The position numbers and the translations under genes were made by a program. Below are positions 39,041 to 46,927 of a stretch of DNA of 49,425 nucleotides, one piece after another. Under the pieces are notes generated by a model. The model saw nothing but the letters and a program-made list of their open reading frames with translations, was not told where the DNA came from and made no database searches. Position 1 is the first letter of the stretch, and each line of letters starts with the position of its first letter. Source of the DNA: JBHHWH01 sp046756405. Lineage in GTDB: Bacteria > Actinomycetota > Acidimicrobiia > Spongiisociales > ZC4RG35. The stretch covers positions 1 through 49,425 of the forward strand of contig JBHHWH010000004.1 of the NCBI GenBank assembly GCA_046756405.1. The letters run 5' to 3'.

Positions 39041-40399
39041 ATGGGAACGCTTCTGGTCCGGGATGCGGAGGTCCTGGTGACCATGGACGGATCTGAGACC
39101 CGAGGGGGCGGCCTGTTCGTACGGGACGGCTTCATCGAAGCTGTGGGGCCCTCCCATGCCCTTCCTCAGACCGCGGACGAGGTAGTGGACCTAACCGGAC
39201 ATGTGGTGCTTCCTGGTCTGATCAATACCCACCACCATCTCTACCAGACCCTAACCCGGGCCGTCCCCGGCGCCCAGGACGTGGGTCTGTTCGACTGGCT
39301 GCGCACCCTCTATCCGATCTGGGCCCGGATGACCCCCGAACACGTAAGGGTGGGCACGACCCTCGGGCTCGTGGAGCTGGCCTTGAGCGGGGCTACCACC
39401 GTCTTCGACCACCACTACCTGTGGCCGAACGGCTCCCGTATCGATGACCAGTTCGAAGCAGCCGACGCGATCAACATCCGCTTCACCGCCTCGCGAGGAT
39501 CGATGAGCCTGGGAGAGTCGAAGGGGGGTCTTCCCCCCGACTCGGTCGTCGAAGACGAGGCGTCGATCCTCCAAGCCTGCACCGAAGCGATAGATGCCTT
39601 TCACGATCCGTCCCAGGGGTCGAGGCGTCAGGTGGTGGTAGCTCCATGCTCGCCCTTCTCGGTCACCGAGGACCTGATGCGGGAGTCGGCGGCGTTGGCC
39701 CGGGACAAGGGAGTTCGCCTTCATACCCACCTCGCCGAGACGGCGGACGAAGAGGAGTTCTGCCTGGAACACTATGGGAGACGGCCGGTGGCGCACATGG
39801 AAGCGGTGAGCTGGGTGGGTGAGGACGTCTGGTACGCCCACGCCGTCCACGTATCTCCACCCGAGGTGGAACTGCTGGCCGCTACCGCGACCGGTGTCGC
39901 CCACTGCCCCACCTCCAACATGAGGTTGGCCTCTGGGCTGGCCCCCGTTCTCAAATACCTGGCTGCTGGGGTTCCGGTGGGGCTCGGAGTCGATGGCTCG
40001 GCGTCGAACGATTCCTCCCAGATGTTGGCGGAAGTCCGCCAGGCCCTTCTCCTCAACCGGCTCGCCGTCTCCCCCGGGCTTGGTGAGGGCACACGGATGA
40101 GCGTCCGCCAGGCCCTGGAGCTGGCGACGGTGGGAGGGGCCCGCCTTCTCGGGCGTTCCGACCTCGGGACTCTGGCACCGGGTAAGGCAGCCGACTTCAT
40201 CGCCGTCGATCTGGAGCGCGTGGAATACGCCGGAGCGGGACACGACCCGGTAGCGGCGGTGGTCCTGTGCGCTCCGGTGCGCGTCGATCACTCCTGGGTA
40301 GGAGGCAGGCCCCTGGTGGCTGACGGTCGAGTGGCCGGCGTCGACGAGGGCCCCCTGATCGAAGCGGCCAACCGCCTCGCTGCCGACCTGATGGGCTAG
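39041..40399 (+). CDS. 8-Oxoguanine deaminase-like amidohydrolase (guanine/8-oxoguanine to xanthine/urate)
   Basis: Amidohydrolase of the AtzB/TrzA group, 452 residues. NTHHHLYQTLTRAVPGAQDVGLF with WLRTLYPIWARMTPE is characteristic of 8-oxoguanine deaminases. Zn ligands are HHH near residue 70, His in THLAETADE, His in YAHAVHV and Asp in GLGVDGSASND. Deaminating 8-oxoguanine gives urate directly; guanine gives xanthine for the dehydrogenase that follows. The frame extends upstream to 38837, but ATG 39041 fits the family and the promoter. Hydroxyatrazine-type side specificity cannot be excluded. Confidence 0.85.
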   Translation: MGTLLVRDAEVLVTMDGSETRGGGLFVRDGFIEAVGPSHALPQTADEVVDLTGHVVLPGLINTHHHLYQTLTRAVPGAQDVGLFDWLRTLYPIWARMTPEHVRVGTTLGLVELALSGATTVFDHHYLWPNGSRIDDQFEAADAINIRFTASRGSMSLGESKGGLPPDSVVEDEASILQACTEAIDAFHDPSQGSRRQVVVAPCSPFSVTEDLMRESAALARDKGVRLHTHLAETADEEEFCLEHYGRRPVAHMEAVSWVGEDVWYAHAVHVSPPEVELLAATATGVAHCPTSNMRLASGLAPVLKYLAAGVPVGLGVDGSASNDSSQMLAEVRQALLLNRLAVSPGLGEGTRMSVRQALELATVGGARLLGRSDLGTLAPGKAADFIAVDLERVEYAGAGHDPVAAVVLCAPVRVDHSWVGGRPLVADGRVAGVDEGPLIEAANRLAADLMG

Positions 40400-40402
40400 C
40401 TT
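40397..40402 (+). promoter_or_regulatory. Internal -10 box before the xanthine dehydrogenase subunits
   Basis: TAGCTT overlaps the deaminase stop and ends 7 nt before ATG 40410, suggesting a second, leaderless transcript for the dehydrogenase genes. Confidence 0.35.
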
Positions 40403-40409
40403 GCCGCCG

Positions 40410-41204
40410 ATGGAAGTCCACCACGCCACGACGCTGGACCAGGCGCTGGCTGCCATGGCTCAGGGAGCGATGCCCCTCGCCGGAGGAACGGATCTGATGG
40501 TGGAGGTCAACTTCGGCCACGCCCGCCCCGACTACGTGGTAGCCCTCCGTCGCATCGAGGAGCTGAAGGAGTGGGAAGAAAACAGGATCGGCGCCGGCGT
40601 CAGCTGGAGACGCCTTGAGCAGGGCGCCCCCACCGCTCTTGCTCAGGCCGCCCGGACTGTGGGCTCTCCCCAGATCCGCAACGCTGGAACCATCGGAGGG
40701 AACCTGGGGACCGCCAGTCCTGCCGGGGACGGTCACCCTTTCCTCGCCGCGGTGGACGCCGAGATCGAACTCACCTCTACGCGGGGCCGGAGACGGGTTC
40801 TGTGGTCGGAGTTCTTCGTTGGGGTGAAACGGACCTGCCGGAACCACGACGAGCTGATAACCGCCGTCTACCTTCCCCAACAGCTTCCAGAACGTCAGGC
40901 CTTCGCCAAGGTGGGGATGCGGTCCGCCATGGTGATAGCGACGGTGTGTTGTGTGGTCACCCGCGACGAGACCGGTCGGACCACCGTGGCACTGGGTTCG
41001 GTGGCACCCACTCCGATGCGGGCTTACCGGGCGGAGGCGATGATATCTGCCGAGCCGACTCCTTCCGCTGCGGCTCTGGATGAGTTCCAGCGGCTGGTGG
41101 CCGAGGAAGTACAACCCATCACCGACCATCGCGCTTCCGCCGAGTACAGGAGACACGCCGCCGGGGTGGTGGCTCGGCGACTGCTGGAGAGGTGCCTGCG
41201 ATGA
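40410..41204 (+). CDS. Xanthine dehydrogenase, FAD-binding subunit
   Basis: The medium subunit of a molybdenum hydroxylase (XdhB/CoxM type), passing electrons from Fe-S clusters to FAD and NAD. MPLAGGTDLMVEV and IRNAGTIGGNLGTASPAGD are the FAD motifs. The C-terminal CO-dehydrogenase flavoprotein domain (LPQQLPERQAFAKVGMR) follows. 264 residues from ATG 40410. The stop overlaps the Fe-S subunit start (ATGA). Confidence 0.93.
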   Translation: MEVHHATTLDQALAAMAQGAMPLAGGTDLMVEVNFGHARPDYVVALRRIEELKEWEENRIGAGVSWRRLEQGAPTALAQAARTVGSPQIRNAGTIGGNLGTASPAGDGHPFLAAVDAEIELTSTRGRRRVLWSEFFVGVKRTCRNHDELITAVYLPQQLPERQAFAKVGMRSAMVIATVCCVVTRDETGRTTVALGSVAPTPMRAYRAEAMISAEPTPSAAALDEFQRLVAEEVQPITDHRASAEYRRHAAGVVARRLLERCLR

Positions 41205-41662
41205 TCGTCGGCTTCACCCTCAACGGTGCTTCCGCCACGGTACGGGTGAGCGTCCCCCGGAGCCTCCTCGACGTTCTTCGCGATGATCTCGGCCTGCTTG
41301 GCTCAAAGAACGCCTGTGAGCAGGGGGAGTGTGGTAGCTGCTCGGTGCTGCTCGACGGCGAGCTGGTTTGTGCCTGTCTTGTCCTGGCCGCCGACGTCGA
41401 GGGGTCTGAGGTGGTCACCGTCGAGGGTCTATCACCGGAAGGGGGACTCAGCCCGGTGCAGGAGGCGCTTCACCTTGCGGGCGCGGTCCAGTGTGGGTTC
41501 TGCACCCCTGGAATCGTGGTGGCGGCCACCCAGCTCTTCGCGGAGAACTCCCATCCCAGTCGGGAGGAGATCGAAGAGGCTCTGGCGGGGAACATCTGCC
41601 GCTGCACCGGGTATGGGGCGATCCTAAGGGCCCTCGAAGACCTGGCCGGAATGAAATCATGA
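41201..41662 (+). CDS. Xanthine dehydrogenase, [2Fe-2S] subunit
   Basis: Small subunit carrying two [2Fe-2S] clusters. The plant-ferredoxin-type set is CEQGECGSCSVLLDGELVCAC. The second cluster is CGFCTPGIV with NICRCTGYGAI. 153 residues from ATG 41201; the upstream TG codons in frame lie within the previous gene. Coupled on both sides by 4-nt overlaps. Confidence 0.95.
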   Translation: MIVGFTLNGASATVRVSVPRSLLDVLRDDLGLLGSKNACEQGECGSCSVLLDGELVCACLVLAADVEGSEVVTVEGLSPEGGLSPVQEALHLAGAVQCGFCTPGIVVAATQLFAENSHPSREEIEEALAGNICRCTGYGAILRALEDLAGMKS

Positions 41663-43875
41663 CCACGACGAGGACCCCTCGGATCGCCACACCGGTCGAG
41701 GGCGGGATCGGTGACTCGCCGCTACGCGAAGACGCCATCCCCAAACTGCGGGGGGAGTTCCGCTACGCGCAGGATCTGGAGGCCGAGGGGATGTTGTGGG
41801 GAGCCACCACTCGCAGCCCCCACGCCCATGCCCGCATCCTCTCCATCGACATTGCCCCGGCCCTAGCCATCGGCGGAGTCCATGCTGTGCTCACCGCCTC
41901 CGATGTTCCGGGGAGGGCCACCTTCGGCCTCGAAGAACCCGACCAGCCGGTGCTGGCCGGGGAGGTGGTCCGCTACTGGGGGGAGCCGGTGGCCGTAGTC
42001 GCCGCCAAGGACGAAGAGACGGCCCGGCGCGCCGCGGCCGCGGTGAGGGTCGAATACAAGATGCTGAAACCTCTAACCGACCCCGAAGAGGCCGAGGAAC
42101 AGGACACGGTTTTCCGGCGGATGCGGATCCGTCGCGGCGACCAGGACGTGCGGAGCGCGGTGGTGGTGGAGGGTTTCTACGAGGTAGGCATGCAGGACCA
42201 GGCTCCCCTAGGCACGGAGGCCGGCCTTGCCGTACCCGACGGCGTAGGTGGGGTGGACCTCTATGCCACCAGCCAGTTCATCCACGTCGACCAGGAACAG
42301 GTGGTGGCGAGCCTCGGCCTGCGGCCGGATCAGGTACGGGCCCACCCGGTGGGCGTGGGTGGCGCCTTCGGGGCCCGGGAGGACGTGAACCTGCACATCC
42401 ACCTCTGCCTCCTCGCCCTCTACACGGGCAAGCCGGTGAAGATGGTCTATCACCGCTCTGAGTCGTTCACCGGTCACGTGCACCGGCATCCAGCCCGCAT
42501 GTGGTACCGCCACGAAGCCGACGCCGACGGCCGTTTGGTTCGGGTGGAGGCCAGGATCCTTCTTGACGGAGGCGCCTACGCCTCCACCACCGCCGCGGTG
42601 CTGGCCAACGCCTGCTACTTCGCCGTGGGTCCCTATCGCTGCGATTCGGTGGCGGTGGATGGGGTGGGATCCAGAACCAACAATCCGCCCTGCGGGGCGA
42701 TGAGGGGCTTCGGGGCGGTTCAGGTATGCGTCGGCTACGAGGCTCAGATGGACCGCCTCGCTGCCGCCCTCAACATGGACCCACTGGAACTTCGTCGTCG
42801 CAACGCCCTCCGCACCGGGGATCCCATGCCCACCAGCGGTCAGAACATCACGACTCCCCTTCCCACCCTTGAGGTCATCGACTCCCTGGCCGCTATGCCC
42901 CTTCCCGATCCCGAGGAGATCTCGGGGCTGCCCGGGGGGAGCGGTCTCACCACTACGCCCGAGCACGTCCGCCGCGGTGTGGGATACGCATTGGGCATCA
43001 AGAACCTGGGGTTCTCCGAAGGTTTCGACGACTACGCCCAGGCGAGGGTACGGCTCACCCCCGAGGGGGCGCTGGTGGAGACCGCCGCCATCGAGGTGGG
43101 CCAGGGCCTGGTGGTGGTCCTCGCCCAGATCGCCCGCACCGCCCTGGGCATATCGAAGGCCAGGGTGGTTCATTTGGACACCTCCCACATCGATTCCGCC
43201 GGATCCACCTCAGCGTCACGGCAGACTCAGATGTCCGGGGGCGCCACGCTGGAGGCGGCGGTACGGCTGCGGGAGCGGATTCTCGACCATTACGGCGGCG
43301 ACGACCTCACCGATGAGGGAGTGTGGAGGTCCGGCGGGCTGATCGCTCCCATGGAGGAGGTCACCGCCACCACCTGGGAGGAGACCGTGACGTTTCGCCA
43401 TCCGCCCACGACACCGCCTGACGACAACGGCCAGGGGGTGGTCCACGCCGACTTTGCCGTGGCCGGACACCGGGCGGTGGTGGACGTCGACGCCGAGCTG
43501 GGTCTGGTCAGGGTGGAGCGAATTGATACCGTCCAGGACGTAGGCAAGGCCCTTAATCCCCAGGCTGTACGGGGACAGATCGAAGGGGGCATACTCCAGG
43601 GGGTAGGTTTGGCGATCATGGAAGAGTTGGTGCTGGAAGGGGGGGTCATTCGCAACGCCAACTTCACCGACTACCTGCTCCCCACGATCCTTGACGCCCC
43701 CGACGTGGAGGCCCTTCTCATCGAGGGGGATGGCTCCTGGGGGCCCTTCGGGGCCAAGGGCGTGGGGGAGCCTCCCACGATCTCGTCCACGGCCGCGGTG
43801 GCTGCTGCAGTCCGAACCGCCACCGGGAAGGGAATCAACCGAGTACCGATTCGACCTCAGGACATCGCCCTATGA
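41659..43875 (+). CDS. Xanthine dehydrogenase, molybdopterin-binding subunit
   Basis: Large catalytic subunit holding the molybdenum cofactor. It oxidises hypoxanthine to xanthine and xanthine to urate. The N-terminal a/b hammerhead starts at LRGEFRYAQDLEAEGMLWG. VGVGGAFGAREDVN and CGAMRGFGAVQ bind the cofactor and substrate. EVGQGLVVVLAQI and KGVGEPP with the presumed catalytic base Glu704 complete the site. 738 residues from ATG 41659. The frame open to 41491 lies within the Fe-S subunit. Purine specificity is inferred from the flanking deaminases. XdhC-type maturation protein is not seen here. Confidence 0.92.
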   Translation: MTTTRTPRIATPVEGGIGDSPLREDAIPKLRGEFRYAQDLEAEGMLWGATTRSPHAHARILSIDIAPALAIGGVHAVLTASDVPGRATFGLEEPDQPVLAGEVVRYWGEPVAVVAAKDEETARRAAAAVRVEYKMLKPLTDPEEAEEQDTVFRRMRIRRGDQDVRSAVVVEGFYEVGMQDQAPLGTEAGLAVPDGVGGVDLYATSQFIHVDQEQVVASLGLRPDQVRAHPVGVGGAFGAREDVNLHIHLCLLALYTGKPVKMVYHRSESFTGHVHRHPARMWYRHEADADGRLVRVEARILLDGGAYASTTAAVLANACYFAVGPYRCDSVAVDGVGSRTNNPPCGAMRGFGAVQVCVGYEAQMDRLAAALNMDPLELRRRNALRTGDPMPTSGQNITTPLPTLEVIDSLAAMPLPDPEEISGLPGGSGLTTTPEHVRRGVGYALGIKNLGFSEGFDDYAQARVRLTPEGALVETAAIEVGQGLVVVLAQIARTALGISKARVVHLDTSHIDSAGSTSASRQTQMSGGATLEAAVRLRERILDHYGGDDLTDEGVWRSGGLIAPMEEVTATTWEETVTFRHPPTTPPDDNGQGVVHADFAVAGHRAVVDVDAELGLVRVERIDTVQDVGKALNPQAVRGQIEGGILQGVGLAIMEELVLEGGVIRNANFTDYLLPTILDAPDVEALLIEGDGSWGPFGAKGVGEPPTISSTAAVAAAVRTATGKGINRVPIRPQDIAL

Positions 43876-44891
43876 ACTCCCTAGCCGACTTTGCTCGCCA
43901 GCTCCCCAAAGCCGAGCTGCACGTCCACATTGAAGGCACCCTCGAGCCAGAGATGATGTTCCGCCTCGCCGAGCGCAACGGATACGGCTTGCCCTTCGAA
44001 AGCGTCGACGCCGTGGTGGAGGCCTACCAGTTCACCGACCTCCAATCCTTCCTCGACATCTACTACCAGGGGATGGCCGTACTCCGCACCGCCGACGACT
44101 TCTACGACCTCATGTCCGCTTACCTGGACCGTGCGGTGGCCGACGGGGTGAGAAGAGCTGAGGTCTTCTTCGACCCCCAGGCCCACATTCACCGTGGTGT
44201 TGGCTTCGAAGTGTTCATGGAGGGCTTCCGGTCCGCCATCACCGATGCCGAGTCCCGGGCGGACATCAGGATCGACCTGATCCTCTGCTTTCTCCGTCAC
44301 CTCCCCTCGGAGGACGCCCTGGCAACCCTTGCCGAGGCCGAGCCGTACCTAGAGGGGGTGATCGCCGTGGGGCTCGACTCCTCGGAGGTGGGCAACCCAC
44401 CGGAGCTTTTCGAGGAGGCCTACTGCCGAGCGCGGGAGTTGGGGCTGCGGGCGGTGGCCCATGCCGGCGAGGAGGGGCCGCCCGAATATGTGGTCTCAGC
44501 TCTAGATGTCCTCGGCGTCGAACGCATCGACCACGGGGTGAGAAGCCTGGAGGATCCCTCCCTGGTGGAGCGTCTCCGGCGGGATCAGGTCCCCCTGACG
44601 GTCTGTCCCCTCTCCAATGTGGCCCTCAAAGTGGTGGACCGTCTTGAAGACCATCCGTTGCCACGAATGGTGGACCGAGGTCTGCTGGTGAGCATCAACT
44701 CCGACGACCCCGCCTATTTCGGGGGCTACGTCGGCGAGAACTACGCCGCGGTGGCCTCGGCCCTGGGGTTCGGCCCCGAGCGCTTGGCCGACTTGGCCCG
44801 CAGCTCCATCATCTCGTCGTTCCTGAACCAGTCAGAGAAGGACCGCCTCCTCGCCGAGATCAACGAGGTATCAGCGGGGGACCAGAGCTAA
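43872..44891 (+). CDS. Adenine deaminase (adenosine/AMP deaminase family, type 2)
   Basis: Converts adenine to hypoxanthine, a substrate for the dehydrogenase upstream. Zn ligands are His17 and His19 in ELHVHIEG, His and Glu in AHAGEEG, IDHG, and Asp pairs in NSDDPAYFGGYVGENY. The FFDPQAHIHRGV and SDDPAYFGGY segments mark the adenine-specific branch rather than adenosine deaminase. 339 residues. ATGA overlap with the Mo subunit ties it to the operon. Confidence 0.9.
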   Translation: MNSLADFARQLPKAELHVHIEGTLEPEMMFRLAERNGYGLPFESVDAVVEAYQFTDLQSFLDIYYQGMAVLRTADDFYDLMSAYLDRAVADGVRRAEVFFDPQAHIHRGVGFEVFMEGFRSAITDAESRADIRIDLILCFLRHLPSEDALATLAEAEPYLEGVIAVGLDSSEVGNPPELFEEAYCRARELGLRAVAHAGEEGPPEYVVSALDVLGVERIDHGVRSLEDPSLVERLRRDQVPLTVCPLSNVALKVVDRLEDHPLPRMVDRGLLVSINSDDPAYFGGYVGENYAAVASALGFGPERLADLARSSIISSFLNQSEKDRLLAEINEVSAGDQS

Positions 44892-44906
44892 CTGGCGGGA
44901 GACCCA

Positions 44907-45152
44907 TTGAGACAATTCCTCCAAATAGATCTAGACCCTGCCTACTGGCTGAACCTTGGTAGGCGGGTCGCGCTCTACCTCGCCCCGGGTCTGCTGTTCG
45001 GTGGTCCCGTGGGCTTTTTGGTCTGGAGAAAGACTGGTAGCCGTTGGGTGGCAATCGTCGTCGGTGTGGTAGCGGGCGTAGTCGGGCTGTTGATCGTCGG
45101 ATACCTCTATTTCACGATTGTGCTGTGCCCCCCTGACGCCCGCTGTGCTTAG
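44907..45152 (+). CDS. Small two-helix membrane protein at the end of the purine operon
   Basis: 81 residues with two hydrophobic segments (VALYLAPGLLFGGPVGFLVW and WVAIVVGVVAGVVGLLIVGYLYF) and a C-terminal Cys pair (CPPDARC). TTG start preceded by GGCGGGAGA, 15 nt after the adenine deaminase stop. No family recognised. Coding status is likely from its composition and position but not certain. Confidence 0.55.
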   Translation: MRQFLQIDLDPAYWLNLGRRVALYLAPGLLFGGPVGFLVWRKTGSRWVAIVVGVVAGVVGLLIVGYLYFTIVLCPPDARCA

Positions 45153-45157
45153 GGAAC

Positions 45158-45955
45158 TCAGCGGGGGACTAGGGCTAGCTGACGAGAAAGCGCGACCAGG
45201 TTCCCTTCCTCGTCCCAGATCTCGCCGTCCTCCTCCAGCAGCCCATGGGTCACGAACCGAGTGTGAAAGCTACACTTGAGCCAGGTGCGGGGCTGGGAAT
45301 CACGCAGGTGGGTGGTCATTTCCACCGTCGGCGTCCAGTTGAGGGGGAGGTTGGCATTGAACACCGCCGGGGGGAAGGCGTCGGCGGCGAGGAGCGGCGA
45401 CAGAGGGTCGGGCGGGTCCCCCTCCTGAAGCCGGAACCATCCCCTGATCCGGGCTATACCGGTGGGGTCCCCGTTGAAAAAGACCGCGTCGTCGGGGTGA
45501 ATACGCAGCACTATCTGCCCCGTGAAAGGTGGCGGAAACGGTCCCGTCTTGGAGGGTTCGGCGAGTACGCACTCCTCCGGCGGGGGAAGGTGCGGCGGTG
45601 AGCTGTCAGTCATCTGGGTGTCGGGTAGGGGCCGTCTTGGATCGGCAAAGGCCGCTACCGCGGTCACCAGCTCTTTGCCGTCCTGGAGCATCGTGGCCCG
45701 GAGGGTGGACAGGGTTCGACCCACCTTGATCTCGTCCACGGTGATGGCTACCGGACCCGGCTCGGCGGGGCGCAGAAAGTGGGTGGTCAGGGTGATCAGA
45801 TCACGACCGTTGGTTTCGGCTTCCATGGCCCGCGCCAGCATGACCATCAGGTAGCCGCCGTTGGGCACTCCGAAGATGTCCCATCCAGGATGGACACGGG
45901 CCATCCAGGTGTGCGGGTTACGGCGCACCACCTTGGTGGCGGTGGCGAAGCTCAC
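45158..45955 (-). CDS. Acyl-CoA thioesterase family protein (double hotdog)
   Basis: TesB-like/4HBT_3-type protein of 265 residues with two hotdog domains. HPGWDIFGVPNGGYLMVMLARA and LTTHFLRPAEPGPVAITVDEIKVGRTLST form the first. The second has DAFPPAVFN and the terminal EIWDEEGNLVALSRQLALV. Hydrolyses acyl-CoA; chain length unknown. The GTGA overlap with purM places it at the end of the minus-strand purine synthesis run, with no metabolic link apparent. Confidence 0.87.
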   Translation of the reverse strand: MSFATATKVVRRNPHTWMARVHPGWDIFGVPNGGYLMVMLARAMEAETNGRDLITLTTHFLRPAEPGPVAITVDEIKVGRTLSTLRATMLQDGKELVTAVAAFADPRRPLPDTQMTDSSPPHLPPPEECVLAEPSKTGPFPPPFTGQIVLRIHPDDAVFFNGDPTGIARIRGWFRLQEGDPPDPLSPLLAADAFPPAVFNANLPLNWTPTVEMTTHLRDSQPRTWLKCSFHTRFVTHGLLEEDGEIWDEEGNLVALSRQLALVPR

Positions 45956-46926
45956 GCCAGCCTCACGCCCTCTCCGGGGCTGACCGTTCCCAAGATCACG
46001 GGATTGTGGTGGGAGACGACGTCGGCGATGCGGTTGACGGCTCCGGGGTCTACCACCAGGGCGAAACCGATGCCCATGTTGAAGGTGCGGAACATCTCCT
46101 CGTCTTTGACTCCCGCGTTGGCCACCAGCGAGAAGATGGCGGGTGGTTCCCAGACGCCGGTGTCCACGGAGGCTCCGAGCCCCTCAGGCAGGGAGCGAGC
46201 AAGGTTGGCGGCGATTCCGCCTCCGGTGATGTGCGCCGCGGCGTGTACCCCTCCGGCGGCCACCGCCTCGAGAACGGCAGGCGAGTAGATGACCGAGGGC
46301 TCCAGCAATACCTCCAGATGGTCGTCGACCCGGTCGCCCAGGGCTGCCCGTACCAGGGAGAACCCGTTGGAGCGCAGGTTAGGGGAGCGCAACCCTACGA
46401 CCACGTCGCCTTCGCCCACCCGATGGGGGCCCAGTTCCTTACCTCGCTCCACCACTCCCAGGGCGGTCCCGGCCAAGTCGACGGCGTCGGGGGCCATGAC
46501 ACCCGGGTGGACGGCCGTCTCCCCTCCCAGCAGAGAACAGCCGATCTCACCGCAGGCAGCGGCTATCGAAGCGACGATGGCAGCGTCGCGCTCGGCGTTG
46601 AGAGCACCCACGGCGAGGTAGTCCACGAAGGCCACCGCTCGGGCGCCCATCGCAGCCAGGTCGTCCACTCCCATGGCCACCAGGTCGTAGCCCACTCCAT
46701 TCCAGCGACCGGCACGGCGGGCCAGTTCCAGCTTGGTGCCCACTCCATCGGTGGACAGCATCAACACCGGATCGGCGTACCCCTGGGGGAGGGTGACTCC
46801 GGCGGCGAAACCCCCAAAGCCTCCCACGACTTCCTCGGACCAGGTGGCGGTGACCGCCGCCGCGATGTTGTGGACGTGGTCTTCGGCACCCTCCAGGTCG
46901 ACACCGGCGTCACGGTAAGAGGCCAT
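45952..46926 (-). CDS. purM: Phosphoribosylformylglycinamidine cyclo-ligase (AIR synthetase)
   Basis: Closes the imidazole ring in de novo purine synthesis. MLSTDGVGTKLELA, VDDLAAMGARAVAFVDYLA, LLGGETAVHPG, GLRSPNLRSNGFSLVR, HITGGGIAANLAR and FNMGIGFALVV are the family motifs in order. 324 residues, a little shorter than E. coli. One base separates it from purF upstream on the same strand, so both are co-transcribed. Confidence 0.96.
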   Translation of the reverse strand: MASYRDAGVDLEGAEDHVHNIAAAVTATWSEEVVGGFGGFAAGVTLPQGYADPVLMLSTDGVGTKLELARRAGRWNGVGYDLVAMGVDDLAAMGARAVAFVDYLAVGALNAERDAAIVASIAAACGEIGCSLLGGETAVHPGVMAPDAVDLAGTALGVVERGKELGPHRVGEGDVVVGLRSPNLRSNGFSLVRAALGDRVDDHLEVLLEPSVIYSPAVLEAVAAGGVHAAAHITGGGIAANLARSLPEGLGASVDTGVWEPPAIFSLVANAGVKDEEMFRTFNMGIGFALVVDPGAVNRIADVVSHHNPVILGTVSPGEGVRLA

Positions 46927-46927
46927 C

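Noticed and set aside
41491..41658. N-terminal extension of the xanthine dehydrogenase Mo subunit
   Set aside because: Lies inside the Fe-S subunit in another frame; ATG 41659 with the ATGA overlap is the natural start.
43872..44891. Adenosine deaminase assignment for the last enzyme of the purine operon
   Set aside because: The FFDPQAHIHRGV and SDDPAYFGGY segments fit the adenine deaminase branch better.
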